From Croceicoccus sp. Ery15 (GTDB lineage: Bacteria; Pseudomonadota; Alphaproteobacteria; Sphingomonadales; Sphingomonadaceae): a stretch of DNA of 64,000 nucleotides. The notes beneath the pieces were generated by a model. The model saw only the letters and a list, made by a program, of their open reading frames with translations. It did not search any database and was not told the DNA's origin. The stretch's first letter is position 1, and every line of letters begins with the position of its first letter. Of this stretch, positions 1 through 8,995 are shown piece by piece. The stretch is from NCBI RefSeq assembly GCF_020985305.1, contig NZ_CP087588.1:3037501-3101500 (forward strand). The letters run 5' to 3'. Position numbers and translations under genes: made by a program.

Positions 1-65
1 GCTTTTTGCTGTCTGTTCGCCTGCGCCCATCGGGCCGGGACATCTCAAAATGGAAAGGACAGCAT

Positions 66-623
66 ATGATTGATGATAATGCGCTCGCCAGCATCGAGCG
101 ACTTCATAAGATGAAGACCGAAGGCATCATCACCGAAGCCGACTTCGAAAAGGCGAAATCCGAAATCCTCAGCGGTCAGACCAGGGCAACGACAAGTAAA
201 CCTACTGTTGCGAGTCCTTCTGAAGCGCCGAAACCTGAAGACTTGATCGAGTGGGCGCTTTTACCGCTAAAGCGCTATGCCGACTTCAAAGGGCGCTCTG
301 GACGAAGGGAATTCTGGAGTTTCCATATTCCGCTGATCATCGCGCTGATGATCACGGCCAGTGGAGCGGGGTCGAGCGACTGGGGATATGAGGGGGTGAC
401 TGCCAGCAGCGCGTTTTTCATGCTTATGTTCATTATCGTACTTCTAGGGTCGATTGTTCCGGTTCTAGCCCTTCAGGTTCGCCGGTTTCACGACATGGAT
501 AAGAGCGGTCTTTTGGCGCTGCTGAACCTCATTCCATATTTTGGCCTCTTGGTTGTGTATGTCATGATGATGCTCCCCGGTACCGAAGGCGACAACCAAT
601 ACGGTCCGGCCCCATTGGGTTGA
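66..623 (+). CDS. DUF805 membrane protein with SHOCT-like N-terminus
   Basis: This 185-residue protein is likely an inner-membrane protein of unknown role. Residues 1 to about 37 form a charged SHOCT-like helix pair (a Met-Lys-Thr-Glu-Gly-Ile-Ile-Thr stretch then acidic/basic residues), a module often found at the ends of bacterial membrane proteins. The rest is a DUF805 domain: an RYADFKGRSGRREFW entry motif, three hydrophobic segments, an RRFHDMDKSG loop and a C-terminal GxNQYGP motif. The ATG at 66 is chosen because GGAAAGGA lies just upstream and the SHOCT helix begins there; the same frame is open further upstream to the window edge. It sits first in a run of small same-strand genes. The family call is firm; function is unknown. 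Confidence 0.85.
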   Translation: MIDDNALASIERLHKMKTEGIITEADFEKAKSEILSGQTRATTSKPTVASPSEAPKPEDLIEWALLPLKRYADFKGRSGRREFWSFHIPLIIALMITASGAGSSDWGYEGVTASSAFFMLMFIIVLLGSIVPVLALQVRRFHDMDKSGLLALLNLIPYFGLLVVYVMMMLPGTEGDNQYGPAPLG

Positions 624-673
624 GCTTTTTCGCTTTCCACCATGCACCCTCGACCAAAATCAGGAATTACGCC

Positions 674-925
674 ATGACCACGATCCTTATCGTCGGCATA
701 ATCGTGCTCGGCATTCTCCATTATCTGTATCCGGAGCACCGCAAGAAGGTCAGGATCCCGATCGTGATCTTGATCGGTATCGTATTGCTGACGTTCGCAT
801 CACCTTCATTCAAATGCGCTATTAACCTGCCGCCGCGTTCGATCGCGACGCTAGATTGGGACAACATTAGCTACGGGCATCGCATATGCATGCTCAACCA
901 TCGATTGAGCGGTATAAGAGACTAG
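674..925 (+). CDS. Small hypothetical membrane protein (83 aa)
   Basis: An 83-residue product opens with a hydrophobic segment (ILIVGIIVLGILHYLY), then a short basic loop (EHRKKVR) and a second hydrophobic stretch, predicting two membrane passes. The tail is polar with three cysteines. The ATG at 674 is preceded by CAGGAA. It lies about 50 bases after the DUF805 gene on the same strand, so the two may be cotranscribed, and an intrinsic terminator follows. No family recognised. Confidence 0.55.
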   Translation: MTTILIVGIIVLGILHYLYPEHRKKVRIPIVILIGIVLLTFASPSFKCAINLPPRSIATLDWDNISYGHRICMLNHRLSGIRD

Positions 926-973
926 CGACCACACAATCACGGCGCGGTAGTTCTGCCGCCACCTGCACCCACT

Positions 974-1004
974 AAGCCCTCGGATAATTTCCGCGGGCTT
1001 TTTT
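974..1004 (+). terminator. Intrinsic terminator just before a small gene
   Basis: AAGCCC-T-CGG pairs with CCG-C-GGGCTT across a short AT loop (974-1000), followed by a T run. The T run ends only about 24 bases before the next start codon, leaving little room for a promoter between them. Confidence 0.75.
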
Positions 1005-1027
1005 GATTCCAGCAAAAGGAAAACCCC

Positions 1028-1432
1028 ATGCACTATATCCGCACGGCGGAGGCGATGGCGCGCGTTCTCGACACGCAGCTTGAGCCCGAACTGACCAAAA
1101 TCCTGTCAGAACATCAGGAACGGCTTGCCGCCTACTACGACTTTCCGTTCGAAGACCTGGCCGAATTCCTGATTGTCGAAGGCGGCGAAACGCTGGCCGA
1201 CACTGAAGCAGCCTACGGGCGGCGGCTGGTCGAGAGCGACACCTTTATCATGCCGGTGGAACTGGCATTTCGGCACAGCAGATGGATTGAAGTGGTATTC
1301 ATCCTGTCTGACGATGGCTTCGGCTTGGTCTTGCTGGCCGAGACGGGCGAGGGCACCGACGCTTTGCTGCTGTCTGCCTGTCAGCAAGCCCTCACAGAAC
1401 GTGAAAACTTCGATCCCGGCCATGATGGCTGA
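1028..1432 (+). CDS. Hypothetical protein, paralogue of the next gene (134 aa)
   Basis: A soluble acidic 134-residue protein without signal or membrane segment. It shares layout with the gene at 1530: an N-terminal Leu-rich helix ending ...ELTKIL, a central acidic strand-like part, and a closing DDGFG-hydrophobic-LLAETGEG...ACQQAL segment that matches NDGFA...LLIKHGES...CREAL in the neighbour. The two are probably diverged tandem duplicates. An AAAAGGAAAA ribosome site precedes the ATG. Function unknown; the setting is the accessory part of an integrative element. Confidence 0.7.
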   Translation: MHYIRTAEAMARVLDTQLEPELTKILSEHQERLAAYYDFPFEDLAEFLIVEGGETLADTEAAYGRRLVESDTFIMPVELAFRHSRWIEVVFILSDDGFGLVLLAETGEGTDALLLSACQQALTERENFDPGHDG

Positions 1433-1489
1433 ATAAGCTTTGTGCCGGTGACTTCCCTGCTGACCGGTTCTCCAATTGCAAACCCATAC

Positions 1490-1512
1490 AGCGCCTTACG
1501 GGCGCTTTTTTT
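1490..1512 (+). terminator. Intrinsic terminator/leader hairpin
   Basis: AGCGCC and GGCGCT form a 6-bp stem around TTACG, followed at once by seven T. The next ribosome site (GGAAGG) starts within five bases and the ATG is at 1530, so the hairpin works as the leader of the downstream gene unless transcription reads through. Confidence 0.8.
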
Positions 1513-1529
1513 ATGGAAGGAATACACCC

Positions 1530-1919
1530 ATGCTTTCCTTACCCAATGCTGCGGCCATTGAAGCCGCCTTGCTCCAGCCGCTTTCTGCCGAACTTGCGAA
1601 AATCCTTGCAGCGCGATTGCAGCACATGGAGGCACAGGGCCTTGCCGACCTGACGCACATCGTTGTGATCGAAGCCGAAGATTCCGATGCTGAAGTTGAA
1701 CAAGCGATCGGTTGGTCACCCTTGTACCATCCCATCGATGGGACGCGTTATGACGACAGCGAGTTTCACCCATACTGGGCGTGGCTGAACGATCTGGGCG
1801 GCTGGTATGAGATTATAGAGCCAGTCGGTAATGATGGGTTCGCCTACATCCTTCTAATCAAACACGGCGAAAGCGCTTTTGCTGCGATGTGCAGGGAGGC
1901 GCTGCAATGCGCGTTCTAG
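1530..1919 (+). CDS. Hypothetical protein, paralogue of the preceding gene (129 aa)
   Basis: A 129-residue soluble acidic protein. It has the same layout as the gene at 1028: Leu-rich N-terminal helix (LSAELAKIL), acidic middle, aromatic segment around FHPYWAWLNDLGGWYEI, and the shared NDGFA...LL...C.EAL ending. The ATG at 1530 is picked over in-frame upstream codons because GGAAGG lies 9 bases upstream and the upstream part overlaps the terminator. Its last 13 bases overlap the start of the next gene, suggesting translational coupling. No known family recognised. Confidence 0.7.
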   Translation: MLSLPNAAAIEAALLQPLSAELAKILAARLQHMEAQGLADLTHIVVIEAEDSDAEVEQAIGWSPLYHPIDGTRYDDSEFHPYWAWLNDLGGWYEIIEPVGNDGFAYILLIKHGESAFAAMCREALQCAF

Positions 1920-2149
1920 GTTACCTTGCCATGGGGTTCGTACTGATCGCGGCCTTCAAGGCCGCCATCGTTCTTGGCGCTGTTGTCCTGCTAATCATGT
2001 TCCTATTCCAGTTGATCACCCGGCCAGCAGAAACCTTCGCCTTGGCGCTGGGGCTTACCCTGCTCGGTATGGCGCAAGCCCATCCCCTCGCAGGCTTAAT
2101 CATCTTGGGAGGCATTATCGCCACTGGGCTGATTGCACGCGACAAGTAG
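1907..2149 (+). CDS. Small inner-membrane protein (80 aa)
   Basis: An 80-residue very hydrophobic protein with a long N-terminal hydrophobic span (about residues 4-30, possibly two passes) and a C-terminal one (about 55-75), ending in a basic RDK tail. The ATG at 1907 has AGGGAGG seven bases upstream and lies inside the preceding gene, so the pair is probably coupled. A GTG at 1889 in the same frame is possible but has no ribosome site. Function unknown. Confidence 0.6.
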   Translation: MRVLGYLAMGFVLIAAFKAAIVLGAVVLLIMFLFQLITRPAETFALALGLTLLGMAQAHPLAGLIILGGIIATGLIARDK

Positions 2150-2472
2150 GACAATTCCCGTTCCGGCGTTCACGTGCCGGAGCGTGGAATCTCTGCAGCA
2201 CCTTTTTTGCCGAAGCTGCTCTTGATCCTCTAGGCACAACACCTATCTCAAGGTTTGCCCGGCAATAGGCAGTTCGCTGACCACCGCCGCGGAAGTCCTC
2301 ACAGCAAGTGCACAGGGGGCGTCGTTCGAATCGAACACGCCACACTTGCGTCGAGGGCTGATTATGCCCCCAACACAGATAGTCGGTCGTGGAAGGTTCG
2401 ACCTTTCGCTTCGCCCGCGAGAGGCTCGTTATCTAACGCCGGGGGGCGACCGGCATAACGATGAAATGAAAC
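2150..2472. other. Gene-free stretch upstream of the replication gene
   Basis: No convincing gene. There is a weak CCGGC/GCCGG hairpin near 2162-2180 and a 13-base palindrome GTTCGA-A-TCGAAC at 2324-2336 that could be an operator. It would be the place for promoter and control of the downstream replication gene, but no promoter can be assigned with confidence. Confidence 0.4.
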
Positions 2473-2613
2473 ATGAATCGCATCACATCGCTGGGTCTAA
2501 AGATTGCCGTGACCTGGCACCAAATTATCGACCATCTAGACAAACTCACACAATTTGAACGGGATGCCCTTCAGGGCGAGCAGCCAGTGGACGGGGAGGG
2601 GGCAGACCGATGA
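2473..2613 (+). CDS. Small ORF (46 aa) coupled to the replication gene
   Basis: A 46-codon frame starts MNRITSLGLK and ends EGADR. Its TGA overlaps the ATG of the replication gene as ATGA (2610-2613), the classic sign of translational coupling. The product is a short amphipathic, acidic-tailed peptide with no membrane segment. The upstream ribosome site is weak. It is either a real small regulator or a leader peptide whose translation feeds ribosomes into the primase gene. Confidence 0.5.
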   Translation: MNRITSLGLKIAVTWHQIIDHLDKLTQFERDALQGEQPVDGEGADR

Positions 2614-5064
2614 GTCGTTCTCAAACCGATACGTCACACCGAATCGACCCAGCCGCAATTTCCGTACCGGGGGCGGCGAAAGCTGGAAAAGGGGGTGAAG
2701 GGGGAGACGCCACAGCCACCCCCTTTACCGCCTCTACCCCCACGAACGCGGACTTCCTTGCGGAAATATTTGGAACAGTGCCCAAAGACGCGACAATCGC
2801 AGTGGCGTCCAAGGAAGGTGATCCTCAGCAAGGTGGTTGGCACCCAATGGCAGGAGAACAGGTGGGGAAGGCCTGTCCCAACAACCGCAACAACTATTTC
2901 AACTGCGCCAGCTTGAACGCGACCGACGGAGGGATCGCAGCGAGAAAAGACCGGGCTGCGGCTTATCATGCACTCGTGCTGGACGACGTCGGCACAAAGG
3001 TTGATCGCAAAAGCCTTGGAAAAATTGAACCGACATGGGAACTTGAGACCAGCCCCGGCAATTTCCAGATCGGCTTCAAAATCAGCCCGCCAATGACCGA
3101 TGCCAAGGCGGTAGAGCAATTACAGCAGCGGATTGCCGCCGCAGGAATGACCGACAAAGGGGCGCTCGGCATGGTCCGTTGGGCGCGGCTTCCCAACGGC
3201 ATTAACGGTAAGCCGAAATACCGGTCGGTCGATGACAAACCGTTCGCATGCAAATTGCACACATGGAATCCAACGCGCTGCTATTCGGCAGAAGCCATTG
3301 GAAACCTGCTTGCCCCGGTTTCAACCAACACGGCAAGCAAAGCAGTTCCATCCGTCAAATCACCTAGGCAGATGAAGGGCCGTGAAACCAGCGGGGGAGT
3401 CTTTACCCCTGCATCGGAAGCAAACCCAGTTCTCGCCGCGTTTAAGGAGCGGGGCCTTTATAAGAAGGCGATTGGCGACGGCCGACATGAAGTCACCTGT
3501 CCATGGGTCGAAGAGCATACGGACAGCTTGGACACTGGGGCAGCGTATTTCGAACCGAGCGACGGTTACCCGATCGGAGGCTTTTGTTGTCAGCATTCGC
3601 ACAAAGACAAATACCGAATCAGGCAGGTCCTTGATGCCATGGACCTTAGGGAATCGCAGGCGAGAAACCGTGCGCTGATCCGGTTGTGTCCCGGTGAAAT
3701 GCCCGCGATTCAGGATGTATCCGAACGGCTGTTGGCCCAACGCGGCGATCTCTATCAGGCGGGCGGGCTGATTGTCGGCGTCTCACTAGATCACAAGACT
3801 GGCGACGCTAGAATTGTCCCGATCGGTGACTCCGCGTTGACATTGGCACTTTCGTCCGTTTGTGACTGGGAGAAGTTCGACGGCCGAAGCAAAAGTTGGG
3901 TGCGGTGCGATCCGCAACCTCGCCACGTCGGCCTTCTTTATAAGTCGGACACATACAGCCACCTGCCCGTGCTGCAGGGCGTGGCGCGGCAACCGTACTT
4001 CGACCCCAAGACTGGCAAGCTTGTGACGAAATCCGGATATGATCCAGATTCGCAGCGCTTGGGCACCTTCAATCCAGACCTGTTCAGTTTCCCGGAACCA
4101 ACAGAGCAGGCAGCGCGTGAAGCTCTAACCTTGTTGCAGGACTTGATCGGGGAATTTCATTTCGCAACGGACCACGACCGGGCGGCAGCGTTGTGCGCGA
4201 TCCTGACGGCCACGGTTCGCCCATCTCTCGATCTTGCACCTGCGTTCCATGTCACTGCGCCAAGTTCGGGTTCAGGCAAATCCTATCTATCGGAAGTGAT
4301 TTCGCTGTTCGCCGGTCCAGCGGGGTCTTCACGGGTCAGCTATCCACGAACGTCGGAGGAAGCGACCAAGGTCATTCTGTCACTGCTGATGTCTGCACCT
4401 GCCGTGATCGAGTTTGACGATATGGACACGGATTGGCTCCCCCATGGTGCGATAAATCGCATGCTCACGTCTTCCTCGATGACCGACCGGGTGCTTGGTG
4501 TCAGTAAGGTGGCGACCGTAAGCACGTCGACGCTCGTTCTCGGTTCAGGAAACAACGTAGGGCCATTGCGAGACCTTGCGAGACGCGTCCTGACGATCAA
4601 CCTGAACGCGAAATCGGAAGCCCCCGGAACGCTTACGTACAAAGGCAATCCGGTGGCGGCCATCAAAGTCGATCGTGAACGTTATGTAAGTGCCGCCCTA
4701 ACCATCGTTGCTGCATGGGAAGCCGCCGGACGCCCGAGAGCGAGCGTTCCGTCCATTGCCAGCTACGGAGGGGCGTGGGCTGATCATTGTCGTCACCCCT
4801 TGATCTGGCTGGGGTTGCCCGATCCTGCATTTGCATTGCTGGAGCAAATGCGCAGTGACGTCGATGCTGATAACCTATTGCGCCTCTTGCAGGAATGGCA
4901 TCAGAAATTTGGTGACAAGCCGATGTCGGTCCGACGCCTTTTGCAGGACGGCCATGGCACTTACGTACACGACGCGCTCTTAGAGTTGCCCGTTGTCGAA
5001 CGTGGCGAGATCAACCGTTCCCGCCTTGGTCATTACTTCAAGCGCAATCGTGACCGCATCCTAG

Positions 5065-6496
5065 CACTACTTTGGCAGAAATCTGATTTTTGGGATTCCC
5101 AAGGTGGGATTCCAGTGATTCATAGGGAGCCAGCTTTTCGAAGGGGCTGGCGATGGATACGGATTGGCGTGGCGAACTGGACGAGTGGTTGGCACCGTTT
5201 GTAGCGGCGTTGCGACACAAGACGCGTGGCCGGATGTGTCCGGCGTATATCGCGGGACTGATCGGCCCGGGGGATCGCAAAAGCATACAGCCGATGGCCG
5301 CCCGGACAGATGATGTCAGCTACGATCGGCTGCATCATTTCATCGCCAGCGGCGTGTGGGACGAAGCACCGCTGGAGGCAGCTCTGCTCGCCGAGGCCGA
5401 CCGGCAGGTAGGCGGCGAGAAGGCCTGGCTGATCATCGACGACACGGCGCTGCCCAAGAAGGGGCGCCATTCCGTCGGCGTGGCGCCGCAATATGCGTCG
5501 GCACTGGGCAAGAATGCCAACTGCCAGACGCTGGTGTCGGTGACGCTGGCATCTGGCGAAGTCCCCATCATGGTCGGCCTGCGCCTGTTCCTGCCCGAGA
5601 GCTGGACCGGAGACGTGGCCCGCCTGGAACGGACTGGAGTTCCTCTCGATTGCTGCCCCTACAGGACCAAGCCCGAGATCGCGCTCGCTGAGATCGATCG
5701 GGTCGGCGCTGCGGGTGTTCGTTTCGGCTGTGTCCTGGCGGATGCGGGCTATGGCATGTCCGCACCGTTCCGACAGGGGCTGAGTGAGCGCGGGCTTGCA
5801 TGGGCGGTGGGCATACCTTTCAGACAGAAGGTCTACCCCGCCGATGTTGGGATGATCTTCCCGATCGCTGGAAGAGGTCGCCCTCGCAAGAACGCCATCC
5901 CCGACGCGAAATCGATATCCGCCAAGGCAATGCTGGAGATGGCAAGGTGGCGCAAGGTGAGTTGGCGGCGCGGTACCAAAGGGCCACTCTCGGCGCGGTT
6001 CGCTGCCGTTCGCGTGCGTGTCGCCGATGGTCCGCCCCAGCGCATCCGGGACATGGGTGCGCAACATCTGCCCGGCGAGGAGGTGTGGTTGGTCGGGGAG
6101 CATCGCTCGACTGGCGAGCGCAAATACTACCTCTCCAACCTGCCTGCCAGCACGCCAATCAGGCAGCTTGCCGGCGCCATCAAGGCCCGCTGGGTCTGTG
6201 AGCAGGGGCATCAGCAACTCAAGGAAGAACTCGGCCTCGATCACTTCGAGGGTAGATCATGGAAGGGGCTGCACCGACACGCGCTGATGTCCATGATCGC
6301 CCTGGCCTTCTTGCAGACCCAGCGCCTCAAGCAGGCCAAGGGGGAAAAAAAGGACTGCCGGTCCGCCTCCACAGCCGAGCTTACCAGCGATCAGACAGGC
6401 CATCATTGACCGCTTCTCCAAGCCACCGGATCGGCCATGCCCGCACTGCGGTCGCTGCATATCTGACCCGACACCAAAAAATCTGCCAAAGTAGTG
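5065..6496 (+). mobile_element. IS701-family insertion sequence
   Basis: A 1,432-bp element with perfect 15-bp terminal inverted repeats CACTACTTTGGCAGA (5065-5079) and TCTGCCAAAGTAGTG (6482-6496), flanked by CTAG at 5061-5064 and 6497-6500. It carries one transposase gene. Its 3' CTAG is shared with the adjacent IS427-type element, so two elements occupy one original CTAG. It splits the replication gene. Confidence 0.92.
5153..6409 (+). CDS. IS701 family transposase
   Basis: A 418-residue DDE transposase that would cut and join the ends of the surrounding IS. Recognisable blocks are the first catalytic region WLIIDDTALPKKGRHSVGVA (about 94-113), the second around VLADAGYG (about 195), and a C-terminal glutamate region WVCEQGHQQLKEELGLDHFEGR (about 345-366), the usual IS701 pattern. 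The ATG at 5153 follows AAGGGG. The gene is uninterrupted and the element ends are intact, so it may be active. Confidence 0.92.
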   Translation: MDTDWRGELDEWLAPFVAALRHKTRGRMCPAYIAGLIGPGDRKSIQPMAARTDDVSYDRLHHFIASGVWDEAPLEAALLAEADRQVGGEKAWLIIDDTALPKKGRHSVGVAPQYASALGKNANCQTLVSVTLASGEVPIMVGLRLFLPESWTGDVARLERTGVPLDCCPYRTKPEIALAEIDRVGAAGVRFGCVLADAGYGMSAPFRQGLSERGLAWAVGIPFRQKVYPADVGMIFPIAGRGRPRKNAIPDAKSISAKAMLEMARWRKVSWRRGTKGPLSARFAAVRVRVADGPPQRIRDMGAQHLPGEEVWLVGEHRSTGERKYYLSNLPASTPIRQLAGAIKARWVCEQGHQQLKEELGLDHFEGRSWKGLHRHALMSMIALAFLQTQRLKQAKGEKKDCRSASTAELTSDQTGHH

Positions 6497-7269
6497 CTAG
6501 GGCGTAGACTCATTAGCGGCGATCCATAGGCGTGTGCAGAAGAGCTTGATGGCAGCGAGGAAGTTATCGCTTCGTTTGTCGTATCTGGTGGCCAAGCCTC
6601 TGGCGTTTTTGAGTTTCCCGAAGAAACGCTCGACCAGATTACGGTAGCGATACAGGAAGCTGCTGAACGCGAAGCCTTTGCGACGATTGCGCTTGACTGG
6701 GATGTTGGCGAAGCCACCCTGCGCGGTGATCTGACTGCGAATGGCATCGCTGTCATAAGCCTTATCGGCGAGAAAGGTGGTGGCGTTCGGCACGGCGGCC
6801 AGCAGCCTCTCGGCCTCACGGCAATCGCTCGCCTGGCCTTCGGACAGATGCAGTTGGATCGGCAGGCCGCGACCATCAACCAGGGCATGGATCTTGGTTG
6901 TCAAACCGCCCCGGGAACGTCCCATGCAGCGATTTGGGTCCCCCTTTTTAGGGTCGCACCGTGCTGGTGGACCCGGATGGAAGAACTGTCGATCATGACC
7001 AACTCGCCGTCGAAGGCTTGGCTCACCGCTTCGAGAAGGCGGTCCCACACACCGGCTTTGCGCCAGCGCACGAAACGGTTGTAGCAGGTGGTATGTGGGC
7101 CATAGCGCTCGGGAATATCAGCCCAAGGACTGCCCGTGCGAAAGCGCCACAATATCCCGTCGATGACCCGCCGGTCATCCACACGCGGAACCCCGCGAGG
7201 CTTGTTCGGCAACAACGGCTCGATCACCAGCCACTCATCATCGGTCAGTTCAAATCTACGACGCGTCAT
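6497..7269 (-). CDS. IS427-type transposase, read through a frameshift
   Basis: The DDE transposase is encoded in two overlapping phases. Phase A starts at the ATG at 7269 (GGAAGGAGC upstream) and gives MTRRRFELTDDEW...IDSSSIRVHQHGATLKRG. Phase B continues GGLTTKIHALVDG...LADKAYDSDAIR...NLVERFFGKLKN. The switch falls at the A-run before GGGGG near 6940-6955, the usual programmed frameshift of this group. The phase B stop TAG (6497-6499) is formed partly by the flanking CTAG target, so the element borrows its stop codon from the target site. Likely functional. Confidence 0.88.
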
Positions 7270-7339
7270 CCAAAGCTCCTTCCCGAAGCCTTGAATCAAC
7301 CGCGCCCGCGCCGCGCAAGTCAGTTTATGAGTTTACGGC
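6501..7339 (-). mobile_element. IS5-family (IS427 group) insertion sequence
   Basis: An 839-bp element with imperfect terminal repeats GGCGTAGACTC / GCCGTAAACTC, flanked by CTAG at 6497-6500 and 7340-7343. It holds a two-phase transposase on the minus strand. Its left CTAG is also the right CTAG of the IS701 element; both clearly favour CTAG targets. Confidence 0.9.
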
Positions 7340-7743
7340 CTAGGCGGATTTATGTTGCAGCGGGTCGAAAATTCAGAACGGACGGCTTGGCGAGTGATCG
7401 TCGTAGAGGGAGGCGTCCAAACTTCGCTTCCCGAGTCACCGGCTTCACCCGCTCTACCGGTAAAGGAAGCGCCGCCAGCCGCAAAGCCAATCGCGCCGGA
7501 GGACGAGTACTGATTAGGCGGCAGGGGGTGGGCAAGCGTCTGCCCCCATTTCGTCCGAGCATGTTTCCGCCGACGAAACCCCACCCTGCTCTCGTGCGCA
7601 GCCTGCCCCACCGTGGCCCAGAGTTGGCGACTGTGGACCGTTTCGTGCTGCCCGATACCCACCCCATCCGCGCCCGCCAGCTGTGCCTCTCCGGGGCTGT
7701 CAGCGGCTGGGCGTCAAACCCAATCTCACAAGGAAATCATACC

Positions 7744-8910
7744 ATGCCCAAGCATAAGCTTGATGCCGCGTTTTGCGCGATCGCCACCTGTCCACCGACC
7801 AAGAAGCGGGTAGACTATTACGACACACAGACAACCGGCTTTGTACTGGAAGTCCGCCCGAATGGCGGAAAGACGTACTACCTGCGTTACCTTGATGCTT
7901 CTAACCGCCAAAAGCAGCACAAAATCGGCGGCTACACCGACATCACCTTCGATCAGGCCCGGAAGAAGGCCAGAACGCTGCGATCGGAGGTAGTGCTGGG
8001 CGAAGATCCAGCCGCCAAGAAGGCAAAGCACAAAGCCATTCCGCTGTATGGCGACTTGGCGAAGCAGCACCTCGCCGACGCCGAAACCTACCAACGCAGT
8101 TACGGAACGACCGAAATGTATATGCGCCGTCACATTATCCCGCGTTGGGGTAAGCTGCGGCTGGACGAAATCAAACCGCAAGCCATCAGCCAGTGGCTGG
8201 CGGAGAAGGGGCAAACCCTCGCTCCTGCCACAGTCGAAAAGCTTCGCGTCCTGTTCAGCCGATCGTTCGAACTCGGCCTGAAGTGGAACATACCGGGCTG
8301 CGAGCGCAATCCGGTCAAGGCAGTCCCCCGCAAGCGCTTCAACAACAAGCGGGAACGGTTTCTGTCTTCGGATGAGGCCGATAAGCTTTTGGCCGCAGCG
8401 GGTCGATCGAAGAACCCGCAGCTGCGAAACATTATTGCCTTGCTGTTGCTGACGGGGGCAAGGCGCAACGAACTGCTGACGGCAGAGTGGCAGCACGTCG
8501 ATGTCGAAAGGCAGTCTTGGCTGATACCAGACAGCAAGACCGGCAAGCCAAGGTATGTTCCGCTGTCAAAAGCGGCGATCGAGGTGATCGAGGGGCTGCC
8601 TCGCTTTGAAAAGTGTCCTTACCTCGTTCCCAACCCGAAAACTCGCAAGCCGTTCGTCGGTCTGAAGACAGCTTGGGACTGGGTGCGCAGGGAAGCGGGA
8701 ATGCCCGACCTTCGGCTGCATGACCTGAGGCATTCTGCCGCCTCTTTCATGATCAACGCAGGAATCAACCTGTTCGCGGTCGGAAAGGTGCTTGGTCACG
8801 CCGATCACCAGTCCACCATGCGCTACAGCCACCTTGCCGACGATACGTTGCTTGCCGCCGTAGAAGCGGGGGCAGCTAAGCTACGCGGTGACCAGCCGCA
8901 GACGATCTAA
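7744..8910 (+). CDS. Tyrosine-type integrase
   Basis: A 388-residue site-specific recombinase that would integrate and excise the element. The N-terminal arm-binding part (GFVLEVRPNGGKTYYLRYLD) resembles the DUF4102-type domain. A core-binding helical part spans about 105-205. The catalytic domain has Arg in TGARRNELL (about 247), HDLRH with the His-x-x-Arg pair (about 329), GHADH and the nucleophile Tyr in MRYSHL (about 363). The ATG at 7744 is preceded by AAGGA; the frame is open far upstream only by chance, through the IS and broken gene. It lies 230 bases after the restored end of the replication gene, the usual order for satellite-like elements. Confidence 0.92.
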   Translation: MPKHKLDAAFCAIATCPPTKKRVDYYDTQTTGFVLEVRPNGGKTYYLRYLDASNRQKQHKIGGYTDITFDQARKKARTLRSEVVLGEDPAAKKAKHKAIPLYGDLAKQHLADAETYQRSYGTTEMYMRRHIIPRWGKLRLDEIKPQAISQWLAEKGQTLAPATVEKLRVLFSRSFELGLKWNIPGCERNPVKAVPRKRFNNKRERFLSSDEADKLLAAAGRSKNPQLRNIIALLLLTGARRNELLTAEWQHVDVERQSWLIPDSKTGKPRYVPLSKAAIEVIEGLPRFEKCPYLVPNPKTRKPFVGLKTAWDWVRREAGMPDLRLHDLRHSAASFMINAGINLFAVGKVLGHADHQSTMRYSHLADDTLLAAVEAGAAKLRGDQPQTI

Positions 8911-8917
8911 CCACTTA

Positions 8918-8980
8918 CCGGGCTCGGGTTTCCTTCGCGGGAGCTCGAGTCCGGTCCATCTTCTGCATCTTTTTTTTTTT
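8918..8980 (+). terminator. Possible terminator after the integrase
   Basis: CCGGGCTCG (8918-8926) can pair with CGAGTCCGG (8946-8954, one G-U), and an 11-12 base T run lies 15 bases further on (about 8969-8980). The spacing is longer than in a standard intrinsic terminator, so the call is tentative. Confidence 0.4.
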
Positions 8981-8995
8981 GAAAGTGAGAAATCA

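Larger units (their letters stand above)
2610..7513 (+). pseudogene. Primase/ATPase replication protein, split by two IS elements
   Basis: This is a replication initiator of plasmid/phage-satellite type. The N-terminal half looks like a RepB-type primase: an LVLDDVG acidic motif near residue 123 and an ETSPGNFQ motif near 150. A zinc-finger-like region follows (CPW...EHTD...FCCQHSH, about 299-333), then an ATPase part with a Walker A SGSGKS near 552-557 and a Walker B IEFDDMD near 600. The frame runs intact to CTAG at 5061-5064, where an IS701 element followed by an IS427-type element is inserted. Beyond the last CTAG (7340-7343) the same frame continues as GGFMLQRVENSERTAWRVIV and ends with TGA at 7511-7513. 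Removing both IS and two CTAG copies gives 875 codons including the stop. As it stands, a truncated 864-residue product ending inside the IS would be made. Confidence 0.85.

Noticed and set aside
2321-2340. GTTCGAATCGAAC looked like a tRNA T-loop
   Set aside because: No matching T-stem, acceptor or CCA; simply a palindrome.
6961-7743. Upstream extension of the first integrase to 649 codons
   Set aside because: It runs through the IS427 end and the restored end of the replication gene; the true start at 7744 has a ribosome site.
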